From assembly GCF_963511525.1 (NCBI RefSeq), contig NZ_CAUPIY010000010.1, positions 24,412 to 88,411 of the forward strand: 64,000 bases of DNA, read 5' to 3'. This document shows, one piece after another, positions 9,306 through 18,163 of this stretch. The notes under the pieces were generated by a model that worked only from the letters and a program-made list of their open reading frames with translations, was not told where the DNA came from and did not search any database. A program made the translations under genes and the position numbers. Source of the stretch: Mobiluncus sp963511525. GTDB lineage: Bacteria > Actinomycetota > Actinomycetes > Actinomycetales > Actinomycetaceae. Every line of letters starts with the position of its first letter. Position 1 is the stretch's first letter.

Positions 9306-9491
9306 ATGCAAAAACTCCGCGCCTTGCGAAAATTTGTATACACCCGCCTGCAGGCCGAGGACGGCGACGTTCCCGGCTGGGTGATGGTGACCCTGATGAC
9401 CGCGGGTCTGGTGGTGGCTCTGTCGGCGGTAGCCTTGCCCGCTTTAACGAATCTGTTTAACGATGCCATAGCCCATGTCTCGGCTCTCTGA
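9306..9491 (+). CDS. Short Flp-type pilin-like protein
   Basis: A 61-residue peptide with a good ribosome site (GAAAGGA) before ATG 9306. The layout is a basic N-terminus (RALRKFVYTR), an acidic-Gly segment (AEDGDVPG) and one hydrophobic helix (WVMVTLMTAGLVVALSAVALPAL), as in Flp or DUF4244-type actinobacterial pilins. The usual prepilin G/XXXXEY box is not obvious, so assignment rests on size, topology and position between tadC and the TadE-like genes. Inference: it is the major pilus subunit. Its 3' end overlaps the next gene by 17 nt. Confidence 0.75.
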   Translation: MQKLRALRKFVYTRLQAEDGDVPGWVMVTLMTAGLVVALSAVALPALTNLFNDAIAHVSAL

Positions 9492-9930
9492 GTGCCGAGT
9501 ATCCCGCAGTCAGCACTTGTGGCCGCGTTGGCGGGGGGAGTCCGGTTCGGAGCCGGCCAGTTTCGCTCTCGTCATGCCGCTGGTACTGATTCTGGTGCTG
9601 GGGTTGATGCAGCTGGCTTTGGCCCTGTGGGTGCACACGACTTTGATTGATGCGGCCGGGGCAGGGGCGCACGCGGCAGCGCTGGCGGGTGCCCCCGCGA
9701 GCGCCGCCGATGACACTGTACGCAGTGTTCTTGCCTCGACTTTGGGTCCCGACTACGTGCATACGGTCAGCGCCGAGCGCGTGACTCTGACGACGCTCAG
9801 CGGCCCCTACTCCACCTCAGACCTGGAAGTAATGGAGGTACGGGTGAAGGCTCCTATGCCGGTTATTGGCCTGTTCGGAGCGGGGGACTTGACCGCGGTG
9901 GGGCACGCGGTAATAGAGGAGGGGCCGTGA
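9475..9930 (+). CDS. TadE-like pseudopilin
   Basis: A 151-residue protein with a short basic leader, a TadE-type motif (GESGSEPASFALVMP) and one hydrophobic helix (LVLILVLGLMQLALALW), then a soluble domain of about 100 residues with an Ala-rich helix and beta-type sequence. Known: TadE-like proteins are minor pilins or pseudopilins needed for Flp pilus assembly. The start overlaps the end of the pilin gene, and the stop overlaps the next start as GTGA, indicating tight translational coupling. Confidence 0.82.
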   Translation: MSRLSECRVSRSQHLWPRWRGESGSEPASFALVMPLVLILVLGLMQLALALWVHTTLIDAAGAGAHAAALAGAPASAADDTVRSVLASTLGPDYVHTVSAERVTLTTLSGPYSTSDLEVMEVRVKAPMPVIGLFGAGDLTAVGHAVIEEGP

Positions 9931-10391
9931 GGCGCGGGCATCATCGAAAAGCATCGAGGTTGGTGCAGCGGCTGGTTCGTGAGGAATCCGGCGAGGCTAC
10001 CTTAGAGTTTGTGGGCATCACCATGATGCTCCTGATACCGCTGGTGTACCTGATTTTGGCTTTCTTTCAGATTCAATCTGGTCTGTACGCGGCCGAGGCC
10101 GGGGCAGCCGGAGCGGCGCGTATCCTCACGCTGCATCCCGAAACAGGGGTCAGTTCGGCCAACTTGGCGGTGCAGATGGCGGCCGCTGACCAGGGATTAC
10201 CGGCGGGACAGGCCCACTACACTCTGGACTGTGTGACTGGACCGTGCCCTGCCGCGGGTTCGCGCGGTATCGTCCACGTTAGTGTGGAAGTCCCCCTGCC
10301 GCTGGTGGGAACGATGCTACAGGGTTCCTTTCCCGCTTCCTTGCCGCTGAGCGCGGATCATCCGATTCAGTGGGGCGAGCATGGGGCTTAG
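9927..10391 (+). CDS. tadE: TadE family pseudopilin
   Basis: A 154-residue protein with the clearest TadE motif of the cluster: EESGEATLEFVGITMML followed by a hydrophobic helix (LIPLVYLILAFFQIQ) and an Ala-rich alpha segment (YAAEAGAAGAARI). The start is GTG 9927, overlapping the previous stop by four bases; the end overlaps the next gene by 11 nt. The two Cys residues (CVTGPC, about 93-98) may form a disulfide outside the membrane. Predicted minor pilin of the Tad apparatus. Confidence 0.85.
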   Translation: MRRGHHRKASRLVQRLVREESGEATLEFVGITMMLLIPLVYLILAFFQIQSGLYAAEAGAAGAARILTLHPETGVSSANLAVQMAAADQGLPAGQAHYTLDCVTGPCPAAGSRGIVHVSVEVPLPLVGTMLQGSFPASLPLSADHPIQWGEHGA

Positions 10392-10896
10392 GAAATGGCA
10401 CAAGGACGGTGCGGTGCTGCATCGGCTTTCCGCCCGGTTCGACCGTCTCGGTGGTGAGGACGGCCGCGTCATGCTGTTGGGGTTGGCTGCTTGCGTGCTG
10501 CTCTGTGTGATTATCCTGATGAGCATGGCGCTGTCCGGGGTTTATCTGGAACAGCGGCGCTTGCAGCGTTTGGCAGACCAGACCGCATCGATGGCAGCTT
10601 CCAACATCGCGGATGCTGCCTACTATCAAAATGGAATTGTTGACGGCGTCCCCCTGGAAATCGAACCGAATCACGCCTCGGAACGCGCTGCCGAATACCT
10701 CTCAGGGGCGGCAATAGGCACGAACTCTGGCTTGCAGGGAATTGACCTGGTTGACGTAGATGTGGCTTCGACCCGGGTACAGGTAACTTTGCAGGCCACC
10801 GGCAAAATTCCGCTGGTGGTTCCGCTCATCAGTTCCCTGACCCAGGTCGAACTCACAGCTACCGGGGCGGCTTCGCTAAAGGCCAGCTTCGGCTAG
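10381..10896 (+). CDS. TadG-like / Rv3654c-like pilus-associated protein
   Basis: A 171-residue protein with the pattern EDGRVMLLGL followed by one hydrophobic helix (AACVLLCVIILMSMALSG) and a helical segment LEQRRLQRLADQTASMAAS, typical of the third pseudopilin-like gene in actinobacterial tad clusters. The remaining 100 residues form a predicted extracytoplasmic domain. It is the last gene of the tad unit and lies tail-to-tail with the ABC permease gene, with only 12 nt between stops and no clear terminator. No prepilin peptidase, TadZ/CpaE-like or RcpC-like gene is seen nearby. Confidence 0.75.
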   Translation: MGLRKWHKDGAVLHRLSARFDRLGGEDGRVMLLGLAACVLLCVIILMSMALSGVYLEQRRLQRLADQTASMAASNIADAAYYQNGIVDGVPLEIEPNHASERAAEYLSGAAIGTNSGLQGIDLVDVDVASTRVQVTLQATGKIPLVVPLISSLTQVELTATGAASLKASFG

Positions 10897-10908
10897 CCGC
10901 CCGCCCAC

Positions 10909-13623
10909 TCAGTCGTGAGCCAGCGCCTCGACCGGCGTGACCCGTGCTGCTGCCCGCGCCGGACCAATCGAAGCCAACAGCGCCACCACGATGGTCAGCG
11001 CCGCGGCCGCGATAGCTAGCGGAGGTACCACAATAACTTGTGCGGAGGCCAGTTCCGTCACCGGCAGGGCGTTGATGCCGGCTATTGCGTAACCCAAACC
11101 GGCTAATACGCCTACGACCAGCGCCCCGAGGGCCGTCAACAGCGCTTCGATAGCGAGCATTCCTTGCAAACGTCCCTTCGTCATGCCCAAGGCGCGCAGC
11201 ATCCCATTTTCTCGCCGGCGTTCCATCACCGAGAGAGCCAAAGTGTTCGCCACTCCAACTAGCGCTACCAGGACTGATACCCCGAGCATCGCGAAAGCGC
11301 CCCACATCAACCCTTGTGTTATCTGGGTAAACATGGCTCGGTCGGGCGCGGAACCGTTGATGTAGGCGTCCTGCTCGGAGGCGGCCGGAATATCCGAAGC
11401 GAGCTGCTCAATGTCAGAAAAGCTGCAATCCGGAGAAATCCGCATCAGCAGAACTCGAGGCGCCAGCACCGTGGCATTACGCTCAAGCTCCTGGTCGGCG
11501 TCGGTTTGTGCCGGACGAACCACCTGGGTGGAACTGGCCAGGCCAGCCAAATCCTGGGGGTTCACGGACACGAAATCCAGGGGAGTTTTCTCAGCCGTGA
11601 GTTTCAGCACTTTCTCTCCGCTGCGGACGGCATAAGGCTTGCCTACTTCCTCATCGCTCAACATTGGAATTCCCACGTGGCCGGGAGCAATCACGGGAAT
11701 GCGGCTGTGGGATATGGTCGAGAAATCCTTAGATTCCAACAGCATTTCCTGAGTATCCGCGTCGGGGTCACAAGGCTCGTTCGTTGCGGCAACGATACAG
11801 CCGCCGTTTTCGTCTTGGGTCAGCTTTTCCGGCTGAGACAATAATTGCTGGGTTTTTTCGTACTCGTCCCAGGGAACAGCGCTGCCCAGCAGCCCATTTA
11901 CGGCGATGGTGTGTTCCAAACCGGAAGTGGCTTTCACGTTGGCGATGGTGGATTGGCTCAGCGGTTCGCCCTCCGAAACGAGTTGCAGGTCTACCGGAGT
12001 ATGTTCGTCGATGATTTTTTTGCCGGTAGCGTCTACCGAGGCCGCCCCGACCAGCAGCAGTACCATCAAGGTAATACCTAAGGTCAAGGCCGCGCCGGTA
12101 GCTCCGGTACGCCGCGGGTTACGACCCGTATTTTCCGCCGCTAAACGCCACGTCACCGCCGCGGGGGAACTGAAAACACCCAAAGCGGAAGTCACGTAGG
12201 GCAAAACGATGGAAGTCAGCACGACCAGCCCCAGGAAAGAAATCATTCCGGCAAACATCGCGGTCAGGAAGAAGTTGGAGGTGTAGGTATCCATGTCTCC
12301 CTGCTCCGAGACGCTCGTCATCAACTGATGGTTCTTCAGGGTGGCGTAGACCATGGTGGCGGTGCCGCCAAAGAACAGAATGGAACCAAAAATGGCGCGA
12401 ACCGTCCGGTGCTTGCGCCGCCGGCTGAGCTTGTCTTCCGTCGCCAGAGCCTCAATCGGGGTGACCTGGGCGACCCGGCGGGACGGGGCAAACCCGGCCA
12501 GGAAAGAAATCACGGTACCGCAGAGGAATCCCGCCAGCAGGCTTTGCCAGTTCAAAACGGTGAATGCCTGACCCCAAGTGTCGGCGAGGTTGGCAATTCG
12601 GCACGCTATGGCCGAAAAAATCACACCTGCCAATACCCCAATCATCGCAGAAACGGCGCCTACCAGTAACGTCTCACGGGCCACCAGGGAACGGAGCTGA
12701 CCGGAGGTGGCACCGACCGCTCGCAGCAGAGCCAGTTGGCGCCGCCGGCGGGCAAACAGCACGTTGTAGGTTACTGACACGACAATAATGGCGGTAACGC
12801 CAGCTATGAGCGGGAACACCAAGGCCAACACGAGCAGGACATCTTCCCCGCCCATCATGGTATCCACGGCACGATCCAAGTATTGATCCGCGGTGAACAC
12901 CTCATAGTAATCTGCGTCGGCAGTGTGGGAGGTCAACTGTTTCAGTTCGGCCGCGGCAGCTTTCAGGTTTGTGGAGCCGACCCCCGAAACCAGCAAGATG
13001 TCAGCCAAATAATCGTCCCCAGCCCAGGCTTTCACCAGGGAATCGGAAACATAGGTGGAGGGGAACGCGCCGGGACGGGCTTTATAGATACCGCTGACCT
13101 TGAGTGGCACCGTCTTGGTGTCATCGGTGGCAAGATCGTAGATTCCTGCGTTGAGGGTATCCCCGACTTTAACCCCGAGAGTCTTAGCGTTGGACTGCTC
13201 GACACCGATTTCAGTTTCAGAGCTGGGGCGCTTTCCCTCCACGACCGAACTGGGGTCGAACACGGGATTGCCCAGCCCCAATACCGAGGCAGACACGGTT
13301 TTGCGATTTGCGGACAAATCCACGCTCATGGCAGACCGGGTCAGGATTTTCCACTCCGGGTGAGCCGTATGGGCTTGATCCGCGACCTTTTGCAGGTAGT
13401 CCGGTTCGGGTCCCTCACCGTCGTAGGGAACTCCGTTGGGAGCCTTGACAATCAGGTCAGCACCGGCAGCTTCCTCCGTAAGGTTGCGGGCCAAAGTCAT
13501 CTTGAGCCCCTCAGTCAACCCTAGGCAGGTCAACAGAAACGCTACGGCCAAGGCAATCGCCAAGGCAGTGGCGGTGTAGCTTTTCACGTTCTTGCGCAAA
13601 TCTGCGCGCAGAATTCCTTTCAT
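10909..13623 (-). CDS. MacB/FtsX-type ABC transporter permease
   Basis: A 904-residue integral membrane protein with two FtsX-like permease domains: N-terminal helix (ATALAIALAVAFLLTCLGL), a large extracytoplasmic MacB-type domain (about 45-250), three spans around 265-385 containing RRRRQLALLRAVGAT, a second extracytoplasmic domain (about 520-745) and a final set of spans with RRRENGMLRALGMTKGRLQ (about 800-890). Duplicated FtsX domains in one polypeptide are typical of Gram-positive exporters of this class. It follows the ATPase gene by 3 nt. Substrate unknown; antimicrobial peptides, lipids or lipoproteins are family options. Confidence 0.9.
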   Translation of the reverse strand: MKGILRADLRKNVKSYTATALAIALAVAFLLTCLGLTEGLKMTLARNLTEEAAGADLIVKAPNGVPYDGEGPEPDYLQKVADQAHTAHPEWKILTRSAMSVDLSANRKTVSASVLGLGNPVFDPSSVVEGKRPSSETEIGVEQSNAKTLGVKVGDTLNAGIYDLATDDTKTVPLKVSGIYKARPGAFPSTYVSDSLVKAWAGDDYLADILLVSGVGSTNLKAAAAELKQLTSHTADADYYEVFTADQYLDRAVDTMMGGEDVLLVLALVFPLIAGVTAIIVVSVTYNVLFARRRRQLALLRAVGATSGQLRSLVARETLLVGAVSAMIGVLAGVIFSAIACRIANLADTWGQAFTVLNWQSLLAGFLCGTVISFLAGFAPSRRVAQVTPIEALATEDKLSRRRKHRTVRAIFGSILFFGGTATMVYATLKNHQLMTSVSEQGDMDTYTSNFFLTAMFAGMISFLGLVVLTSIVLPYVTSALGVFSSPAAVTWRLAAENTGRNPRRTGATGAALTLGITLMVLLLVGAASVDATGKKIIDEHTPVDLQLVSEGEPLSQSTIANVKATSGLEHTIAVNGLLGSAVPWDEYEKTQQLLSQPEKLTQDENGGCIVAATNEPCDPDADTQEMLLESKDFSTISHSRIPVIAPGHVGIPMLSDEEVGKPYAVRSGEKVLKLTAEKTPLDFVSVNPQDLAGLASSTQVVRPAQTDADQELERNATVLAPRVLLMRISPDCSFSDIEQLASDIPAASEQDAYINGSAPDRAMFTQITQGLMWGAFAMLGVSVLVALVGVANTLALSVMERRRENGMLRALGMTKGRLQGMLAIEALLTALGALVVGVLAGLGYAIAGINALPVTELASAQVIVVPPLAIAAAALTIVVALLASIGPARAAARVTPVEALAHD

Positions 13624-13626
13624 CTC

Positions 13627-14463
13627 TCACGCCACCTTTGCGATGTCTGCGGGTTCGGGGTGATGCAAATCGTGCACAATCATTCCGTCACGGACAATCA
13701 AGACCCGGTCCCCGGTCGTGGCGGCGTGCTGGTCATGGGTCACCATCACCACGGTTTGCCCGAAGTTATCGACCGCCGCGCGCAGCAGGTTCAGGACTTC
13801 AGCAGAAGACGCGGTGTCCAGGTTTCCGGTCGGCTCGTCAGCGACCAACATGGCGGGGCGGGACAGCAGGGCTCGCGCGACTGCGACGCGCTGTACCTGG
13901 CCGCCGGACAGCTCGTAAGGCTTGTGGTTCAGCCGAGTGGTGAGGTCCAATCCGGTGACGATTTGGTCGAACCAGTGCCGGTCTATCGGCTTATTCGCCA
14001 AGCGCAGCGGCAGTTCGATATTGGCCCCCGCGCTCAAGGTCGGAACCAGGTTAAACGACTGGAACACGAACCCTAAGTTGTCGCGGCGCCACAGGGTCAG
14101 GGGCTTGTCTTTTAGCTTGGTGATGTCCACGCGGTTGACCGTGATGGAACCGGAAGTGACCGCGTCCAAACCGGCTAGGACGTGCAGCAGCGTGGATTTT
14201 CCGGAACCGGAGGGGCCCATGATGACTGTGAATTCGCGGGCGTTAATATCTACGTTGATTCCGCGCAACGCCTCAACTCGCGTGCCTTTTTCCCCGTAAA
14301 CCTTGGTGACATCGCGCAGTACGGCGACCGGGACAGTCGGGATGTTCGTCTCCGCATTGGTCACAAGGGGGGAGGGGCCCGTTTCGGGGTCGGCAGAGGC
14401 CGGTGGTGTGGGGGGCGTCACCGGGGTAAACGGGGTGTCGGCGGGGCTATTCGGGGAGGACAT
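13627..14463 (-). CDS. MacB/LolD-type ABC transporter ATP-binding protein
   Basis: A 278-residue ATPase: Walker A GPSGSGKST, Q-loop FVFQSFNLVPTLS, signature LSGGQVQRVAVARAL, Walker B MLVADEPTGNLD and the H-loop VTHD. The Pro/Thr-rich N-terminal extension of about 45 residues is unusual for this family. ATG 14463 is preferred over TTG 14469 because GAAAGG sits at a good distance from it. The gene is downstream of a marR-type regulator and directly upstream of its permease partner on the same strand. Confidence 0.93.
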   Translation of the reverse strand: MSSPNSPADTPFTPVTPPTPPASADPETGPSPLVTNAETNIPTVPVAVLRDVTKVYGEKGTRVEALRGINVDINAREFTVIMGPSGSGKSTLLHVLAGLDAVTSGSITVNRVDITKLKDKPLTLWRRDNLGFVFQSFNLVPTLSAGANIELPLRLANKPIDRHWFDQIVTGLDLTTRLNHKPYELSGGQVQRVAVARALLSRPAMLVADEPTGNLDTASSAEVLNLLRAAVDNFGQTVVMVTHDQHAATTGDRVLIVRDGMIVHDLHHPEPADIAKVA

Positions 14464-14529
14464 AATCAACCTTTCGCTAGAGTTCTTAACTGAAATCCAG
14501 CGTAGCCAGCCCGAAACTAATAGGCTATG

Positions 14530-14552
14530 GGGGTTTACCCTGAAAAAACCCC
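14530..14552. terminator. Hairpin between marR-like gene and ABC genes
   Basis: Inverted repeat GGGGTTT / AAACCCC around a 9-nt loop in the 116-nt gap. It may be a partial terminator or attenuator behind the marR-type gene, or a structured leader of the ABC genes. Confidence 0.4.
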
Positions 14553-14579
14553 GAGGCGTCCCTGAGTCGGTTGAGGTCT

Positions 14580-15053
14580 CTAGGGTTCCGGTTTTTCCAG
14601 GTGGGTACGCATACTGGATAGCACGCGGCGCATCGCGTTTAAATCTGATTGCGAAACCCGGCCAGCAAACAGTTCACGTACCACTTTCATCTGAACTTGC
14701 GCCGCGGCTTCGTAAGCGTTCAACCCTTTGGTTGACAGGCAAGCATTGCGGGTGCGTTTATCCGCACCTTGGCATAGCCGATTCAGCCAGCCCTTTTTCT
14801 CCATCTCACCGAGTCGATAGTTCAATCGAGAGGGTGAAAATACTGTTTGTCTGGCAAGTTCACCGAGCTGCAGTTTCTTTTCCGGAGCGTTAGCCAAAGC
14901 CGTCAAGATGGAATATTGAGGCAGGTCGAAGCCGCATTGTTCCTTGAGAGCATAGTCAATCTCTAAATTGAGCATTTGGGAAAACTTAAAAAAGTCTTCC
15001 CAGATTTCTTCGGGCGTAGCGTCCGGTGTGTCTGGAGAATCGGTGCGAACCAA
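14580..15053 (-). CDS. MarR family transcriptional regulator
   Basis: A 157-residue protein with a MarR winged helix-turn-helix: LPQYSILTALANAPEKKLQLGELARQTVFSPSRLNYRLGEMEKKGWLNR (about 45-95), followed by the wing (ADKRTRNACLSTKG) and a C-terminal dimerisation helix. The TTG start at 15053 is supported by GAGAGG 8 nt upstream. It lies just upstream of the ABC transporter pair on the same strand, so it probably regulates that exporter and itself, possibly in response to an exported compound. Regulation is inferred from position only. Confidence 0.9.
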   Translation of the reverse strand: MVRTDSPDTPDATPEEIWEDFFKFSQMLNLEIDYALKEQCGFDLPQYSILTALANAPEKKLQLGELARQTVFSPSRLNYRLGEMEKKGWLNRLCQGADKRTRNACLSTKGLNAYEAAAQVQMKVVRELFAGRVSQSDLNAMRRVLSSMRTHLEKPEP

Positions 15054-15238
15054 CGTGAAGGCCTCTCGGAACTCGGTAATCCTAATGGTTGTTTTGTTAT
15101 TGTGCTATAAACCGTGCAGTTTTCCAATCTTTTGATTATATATTTACTAATAATTTAATCTTTCTTTAGGGTGGCCCTTCGCTAATATGTCGTGCCCTTT
15201 CGGGTGGAAAACCTGACTGGAACTGACGTTTGCACAGG
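15054..15238. promoter_or_regulatory. AT-rich promoter region of the marR-ABC unit
   Basis: This 185-nt gap is far more AT-rich than its surroundings. It holds a small palindrome AATC-TTTT-GATT (15126-15137) and, on the minus strand, TTGGAA followed after 17 nt by CACAAT, a possible promoter for the marR-like gene. Both are weak; the operator role is a guess. Confidence 0.3.
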
Positions 15239-16264
15239 TTATGGCCATAGCTGCACAAAAATTTGCGAAGGGGGAACGCCGAAACGATTTTGTGAAGTCA
15301 CATCGCCTTTGGCGGCGCTAATCCAGGGTTGACGTAACGCTGACAGGGCTTGGTCTGGTGATTTTTTCGAGGCCGCGCCGGTCGGCGAAATGAGTTCGAT
15401 AATCTTTAGGTGAGCCGCGAAAGCATCGGCATCAGCCTGATTGATGAGACGAATCGCGTCCGGGGTTGTCTTAATCTGGGAAAAATCCAAAGCGTACTGG
15501 GCGGCACGCACGTCTTCCACGCCCCCGTCCACCAGCGACTGCACGTCCCAAGCTAGGGAATCCGCCCTTTGCAAAGCCCACTGCCGGTCATTCCCGCTCA
15601 GATGAGCGGCCGCCACTTCCATACGGAAACGAGCAAAATCCAGAGCGGTCTGCGCTTCTTTAAGATTTTGCAGGTTTTTCCGGTCGGCTATGGGTTCAGT
15701 GGAACCTTCGGGGTTCGTCCCTGCCAGTGAGTCTACCGGCACTGTTGGTTCGGGAAGTTTGTGTCCCGCGGCTCCCGCCACGTGAGAGGCATCCAGCTGC
15801 TGGGCGGCGCACAAGGCCGTAAGGAGCTGCGCGTCGTTAGCGTGGGGAGCGCGTGCCCCCGCCTGGCAGGATGTTGCGGCCGTATCTACCAGGAGTTGTA
15901 TCAGGTCCTCCACGCTGCCCGGAGCCGGGGAAGGTTGAGGTCCGGGGTCGGCGCCCTCCGGGGTTCCCTGCGGCCACGGTTGCCAGACCCCACCCAAGGC
16001 TGCTAGACGGGTCGCGGATAGCTCGCGTACCGTCCCAATCACTTCACGCACCCCGGGGGCTAGTGAGGCGTCGTTTGCCATCTTTTCGCTGCCGATGCCG
16101 ATGGCGGCTTCCGCGCGTGAAACGGCGGAAATCCCGGTTTGGCCGGCATCCAGTTCCGGCAGGGCATCGGGGGGAGTGTCCAGGCGCAGTCCACATCCAG
16201 TCAGCGCAAACCCCGCCACAAGCCATAGACTTAGTTTCAGGAAACGGGACGGGGATAAAAACAT
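15239..16264 (-). CDS. Secreted lipoprotein, DUF4439-like (ferritin-like)
   Basis: A 341-residue protein with a type II signal peptide: basic start, hydrophobic stretch and lipobox LTGC with Cys24 as the lipidation site. The mature part is Ala-rich and helical, with a Pro-rich linker near 100-115 and a C-terminal region (about 190-310) resembling ferritin-like four-helix sequences. Known: in many actinobacteria a DUF4439 alanine-rich protein is encoded divergently from rimP, as here. The family match is by context and composition, not by a strong motif. Metal-binding E..H residues are not evident. Confidence 0.6.
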   Translation of the reverse strand: MFLSPSRFLKLSLWLVAGFALTGCGLRLDTPPDALPELDAGQTGISAVSRAEAAIGIGSEKMANDASLAPGVREVIGTVRELSATRLAALGGVWQPWPQGTPEGADPGPQPSPAPGSVEDLIQLLVDTAATSCQAGARAPHANDAQLLTALCAAQQLDASHVAGAAGHKLPEPTVPVDSLAGTNPEGSTEPIADRKNLQNLKEAQTALDFARFRMEVAAAHLSGNDRQWALQRADSLAWDVQSLVDGGVEDVRAAQYALDFSQIKTTPDAIRLINQADADAFAAHLKIIELISPTGAASKKSPDQALSALRQPWISAAKGDVTSQNRFGVPPSQIFVQLWP

Positions 16265-16338
16265 AAACCCATTGTTTCATACCCCGCCCCATCCACCCGC
16301 TCAGGCAACTCTGAGGGAATGAAAAAAAGGGGAGACTA

Positions 16339-16866
16339 TTGCAGATAAAGACAGAAGCTCAGCCGCATACCTCGGCAGACCCCAGTGTCGCCGCAATTAT
16401 CCAGGTCATCAGCCCGGTCATAGATGCTGCCGGATTGTATTTGGAAAAAATTGCCCTCACCGGCCCGAAACATCAGCGGGTCGTGGCGATTGGTTTGGAT
16501 TTACCCGATGGGCAGGCCGATTTGGGTAGCGCGCAGCTGGAGGAAGCGAGCCGCGCCATCGGTGCCGCTCTGGACGCAAACGATCCGCTGCCAGGTGCCT
16601 ATACCCTTGAGATTTCCACGCTTGGCGCCGAACACGCGCTGACGAATCTGCGGCTGGCGCGCCGGGCTCTCGGTAAGGATGTAGAAGTGCGTATCGGCGG
16701 GCAGGTCCACACCGGAATCTTGACCGACGTTATGCAAACCGGGCTGAGCGTAAATGACGATGGAGACGTTACGGTTTATCCCTTTGAGGACATAGAATCG
16801 GTACGTACCGTTATTTTGTTTGGGAAGCCTCGGGGGTCCCAGCGCAACGGGCGAAAAAATAAATAG
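16339..16866 (+). CDS. rimP: Ribosome maturation factor RimP
   Basis: A 175-residue RimP protein involved in 30S subunit maturation. The N-terminal domain holds GLYLEKIALTGPKHQRVVAIGLDLPDG and the family-typical segment YTLEISTLGAEHALTNLRLARRALGKDVEV (usual form: LEVSSPGVDRPL). The start is TTG 16339 after AGGGGA. It is the first gene of the rimP-nusA-infB cluster and 23 nt upstream of nusA. Confidence 0.9.
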   Translation: MQIKTEAQPHTSADPSVAAIIQVISPVIDAAGLYLEKIALTGPKHQRVVAIGLDLPDGQADLGSAQLEEASRAIGAALDANDPLPGAYTLEISTLGAEHALTNLRLARRALGKDVEVRIGGQVHTGILTDVMQTGLSVNDDGDVTVYPFEDIESVRTVILFGKPRGSQRNGRKNK

Positions 16867-16889
16867 CGACAAATCAATACGGAGGAATC

Positions 16890-17876
16890 ATGCAAATTGA
16901 CATGTCTGCATTGCGCCTGGTGGAAGCCGAAAAGGGCATGGATATGAACTCGCTTATCGACACGGTCGAGCAAGCGCTTTTGAAGGCATACCGCAATCAG
17001 CCGGGTGCTGAAAAAGATCATTCACGGGTTGAGGTTGATCGCAAGACCGGTGAGGTGCGAGTTTTGGTGAAGGAGCTGGACGAGGACGGCAACGAGCTGG
17101 GTGAGTCCGAGATTACTCCTAAAGATTTTGGACGTACCGCCGCAGCCACGGTGAAATCCGTGATTATTCAACGTTTCCAGGAGGAAGAAGACAAAGCTGT
17201 TCTGGGAGATTTCAAGGATCGTGTCGGTCAAGTCGTTTCCGGAGTGGTGACTTCCGGGCGCGATCCGAAGCTGGTTACCGTGAATCTGGGAGATGTGGAA
17301 GGCATTATTCCACCGGCCGAACAGGTCCCTGGCGAAAAATACCAGCACGGAGTGCGGCTGAGCGTATACGTTTTGGCGGCGTCGCGTGGCTTGAAAGGCC
17401 CGCATATCGAGCTGTCTCGAACTCATCCCGGCTTGGTGCAGGGCTTGTTTAAACGCGAAGTGCCCGAAATCGACAAGGAAGAAGTCGTCATCGAATCCGT
17501 GGCTCGCGAGCCGGGACACCGCACCAAGATTGCCGTGCGGGCGACCGAAAAAGGTATCAACGCCAAGGGGGCGTGCATCGGCCCGAACGGTTCGCGCGTC
17601 CGGGCGGTTATGAACGAGCTCAACGGAGAAAAAATCGACATCGTGGATTGGGCCGAAGATCCTACGGTTTACGTGGCCAATGCTTTGAGCCCGGCCAAAG
17701 TCATTTCGGTACGGGTCATCGATGAGGCCAAGCGGCTGGCGCGAGTGGTGGTCCCGGACTTTCAACAGTCCCTGGCTATCGGTAAGGAAGGTCAAAATGC
17801 CCGCCTGGCTTCGCGCCTGACAGGTTGGGGGATTGACATCCATTCCGACACCGAAAATGGTGGCGCACCGGCCTAG
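16890..17876 (+). CDS. nusA: Transcription termination/antitermination factor NusA
   Basis: A 328-residue NusA with the RNA-polymerase-binding N-terminal domain (ending in RTAAATVKSVIIQRFQEEE), an S1 domain (about 110-180, GQVVSGVVTSG...GIIPPAEQ) and two KH domains (LSRTHPGLVQGLF...; GACIGPNGSRVRAVMNELNGEKIDIV; LAIGKEGQNARLASRLTGW). It lacks the C-terminal acidic repeats of proteobacterial NusA, as is usual in actinobacteria. Ribosome site ACGGAGGA before ATG 16890. The ylxR gene that normally follows nusA is not found. Confidence 0.95.
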   Translation: MQIDMSALRLVEAEKGMDMNSLIDTVEQALLKAYRNQPGAEKDHSRVEVDRKTGEVRVLVKELDEDGNELGESEITPKDFGRTAAATVKSVIIQRFQEEEDKAVLGDFKDRVGQVVSGVVTSGRDPKLVTVNLGDVEGIIPPAEQVPGEKYQHGVRLSVYVLAASRGLKGPHIELSRTHPGLVQGLFKREVPEIDKEEVVIESVAREPGHRTKIAVRATEKGINAKGACIGPNGSRVRAVMNELNGEKIDIVDWAEDPTVYVANALSPAKVISVRVIDEAKRLARVVVPDFQQSLAIGKEGQNARLASRLTGWGIDIHSDTENGGAPA

Positions 17877-17882
17877 ATTTTC

Positions 17883-17935
17883 AACCCCGCGAGGGGTTTC
17901 GCATCCAGCCCTCCGAGGTTCTTCCCGGAGGGCTG
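17883..17935 (+). terminator. Tandem hairpins after nusA
   Basis: Two inverted repeats follow the nusA stop: AACCCC/GGGGTT (17883-17898) and a perfect 10-bp stem CAGCCCTCCG/CGGAGGGCTG with a 10-nt loop (17906-17935). They probably end rimP-nusA transcription and so separate it from infB. The rest of the 287-nt gap holds the promoter of the next gene and no ylxR-like reading frame. Confidence 0.7.
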
Positions 17936-18046
17936 AATTGTCTGTGCACAAGGGCCGCGCCGGCGTTTCCGGGGGAGGCGCGGCAACGTTGGGGACCGCT
18001 CTTGTGAAGGTATATCCGCAGTTGAAAGCCTTTAAAATCGCCAAAA

Positions 18047-18076
18047 TGGACATGGTTGTTACCAAAACGTTATAAT
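18047..18076 (+). promoter_or_regulatory. Sigma-70-type promoter of the CWB2-transglycosylase gene
   Basis: TGGACA (18047-18052, five of six bases of the -35 consensus), an 18-nt spacer and a perfect TATAAT (18071-18076), about 90 nt before the coding region. AGGAGG at 18117-18122 is too far from ATG 18140 or 18164 to be a normal ribosome site for either. Confidence 0.6.
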
Positions 18077-18163
18077 CAATCGTCGCGGCGTGGGGTCGCG
18101 AAACGTTCAATAAATGAGGAGGGCATTTGGCTGGGTCAAATGAGCCGGTCGAATAGGTCAATC

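Noticed and set aside
17833..18075. A frame in the position expected for ylxR
   Set aside because: It starts inside nusA, crosses two terminators and lacks the CxxC(R) and GRGA segments of YlxR.
17022..18161. A 379-residue open frame on the minus strand
   Set aside because: It lies antisense to nusA and runs through two terminator hairpins and the promoter at 18047-18076.
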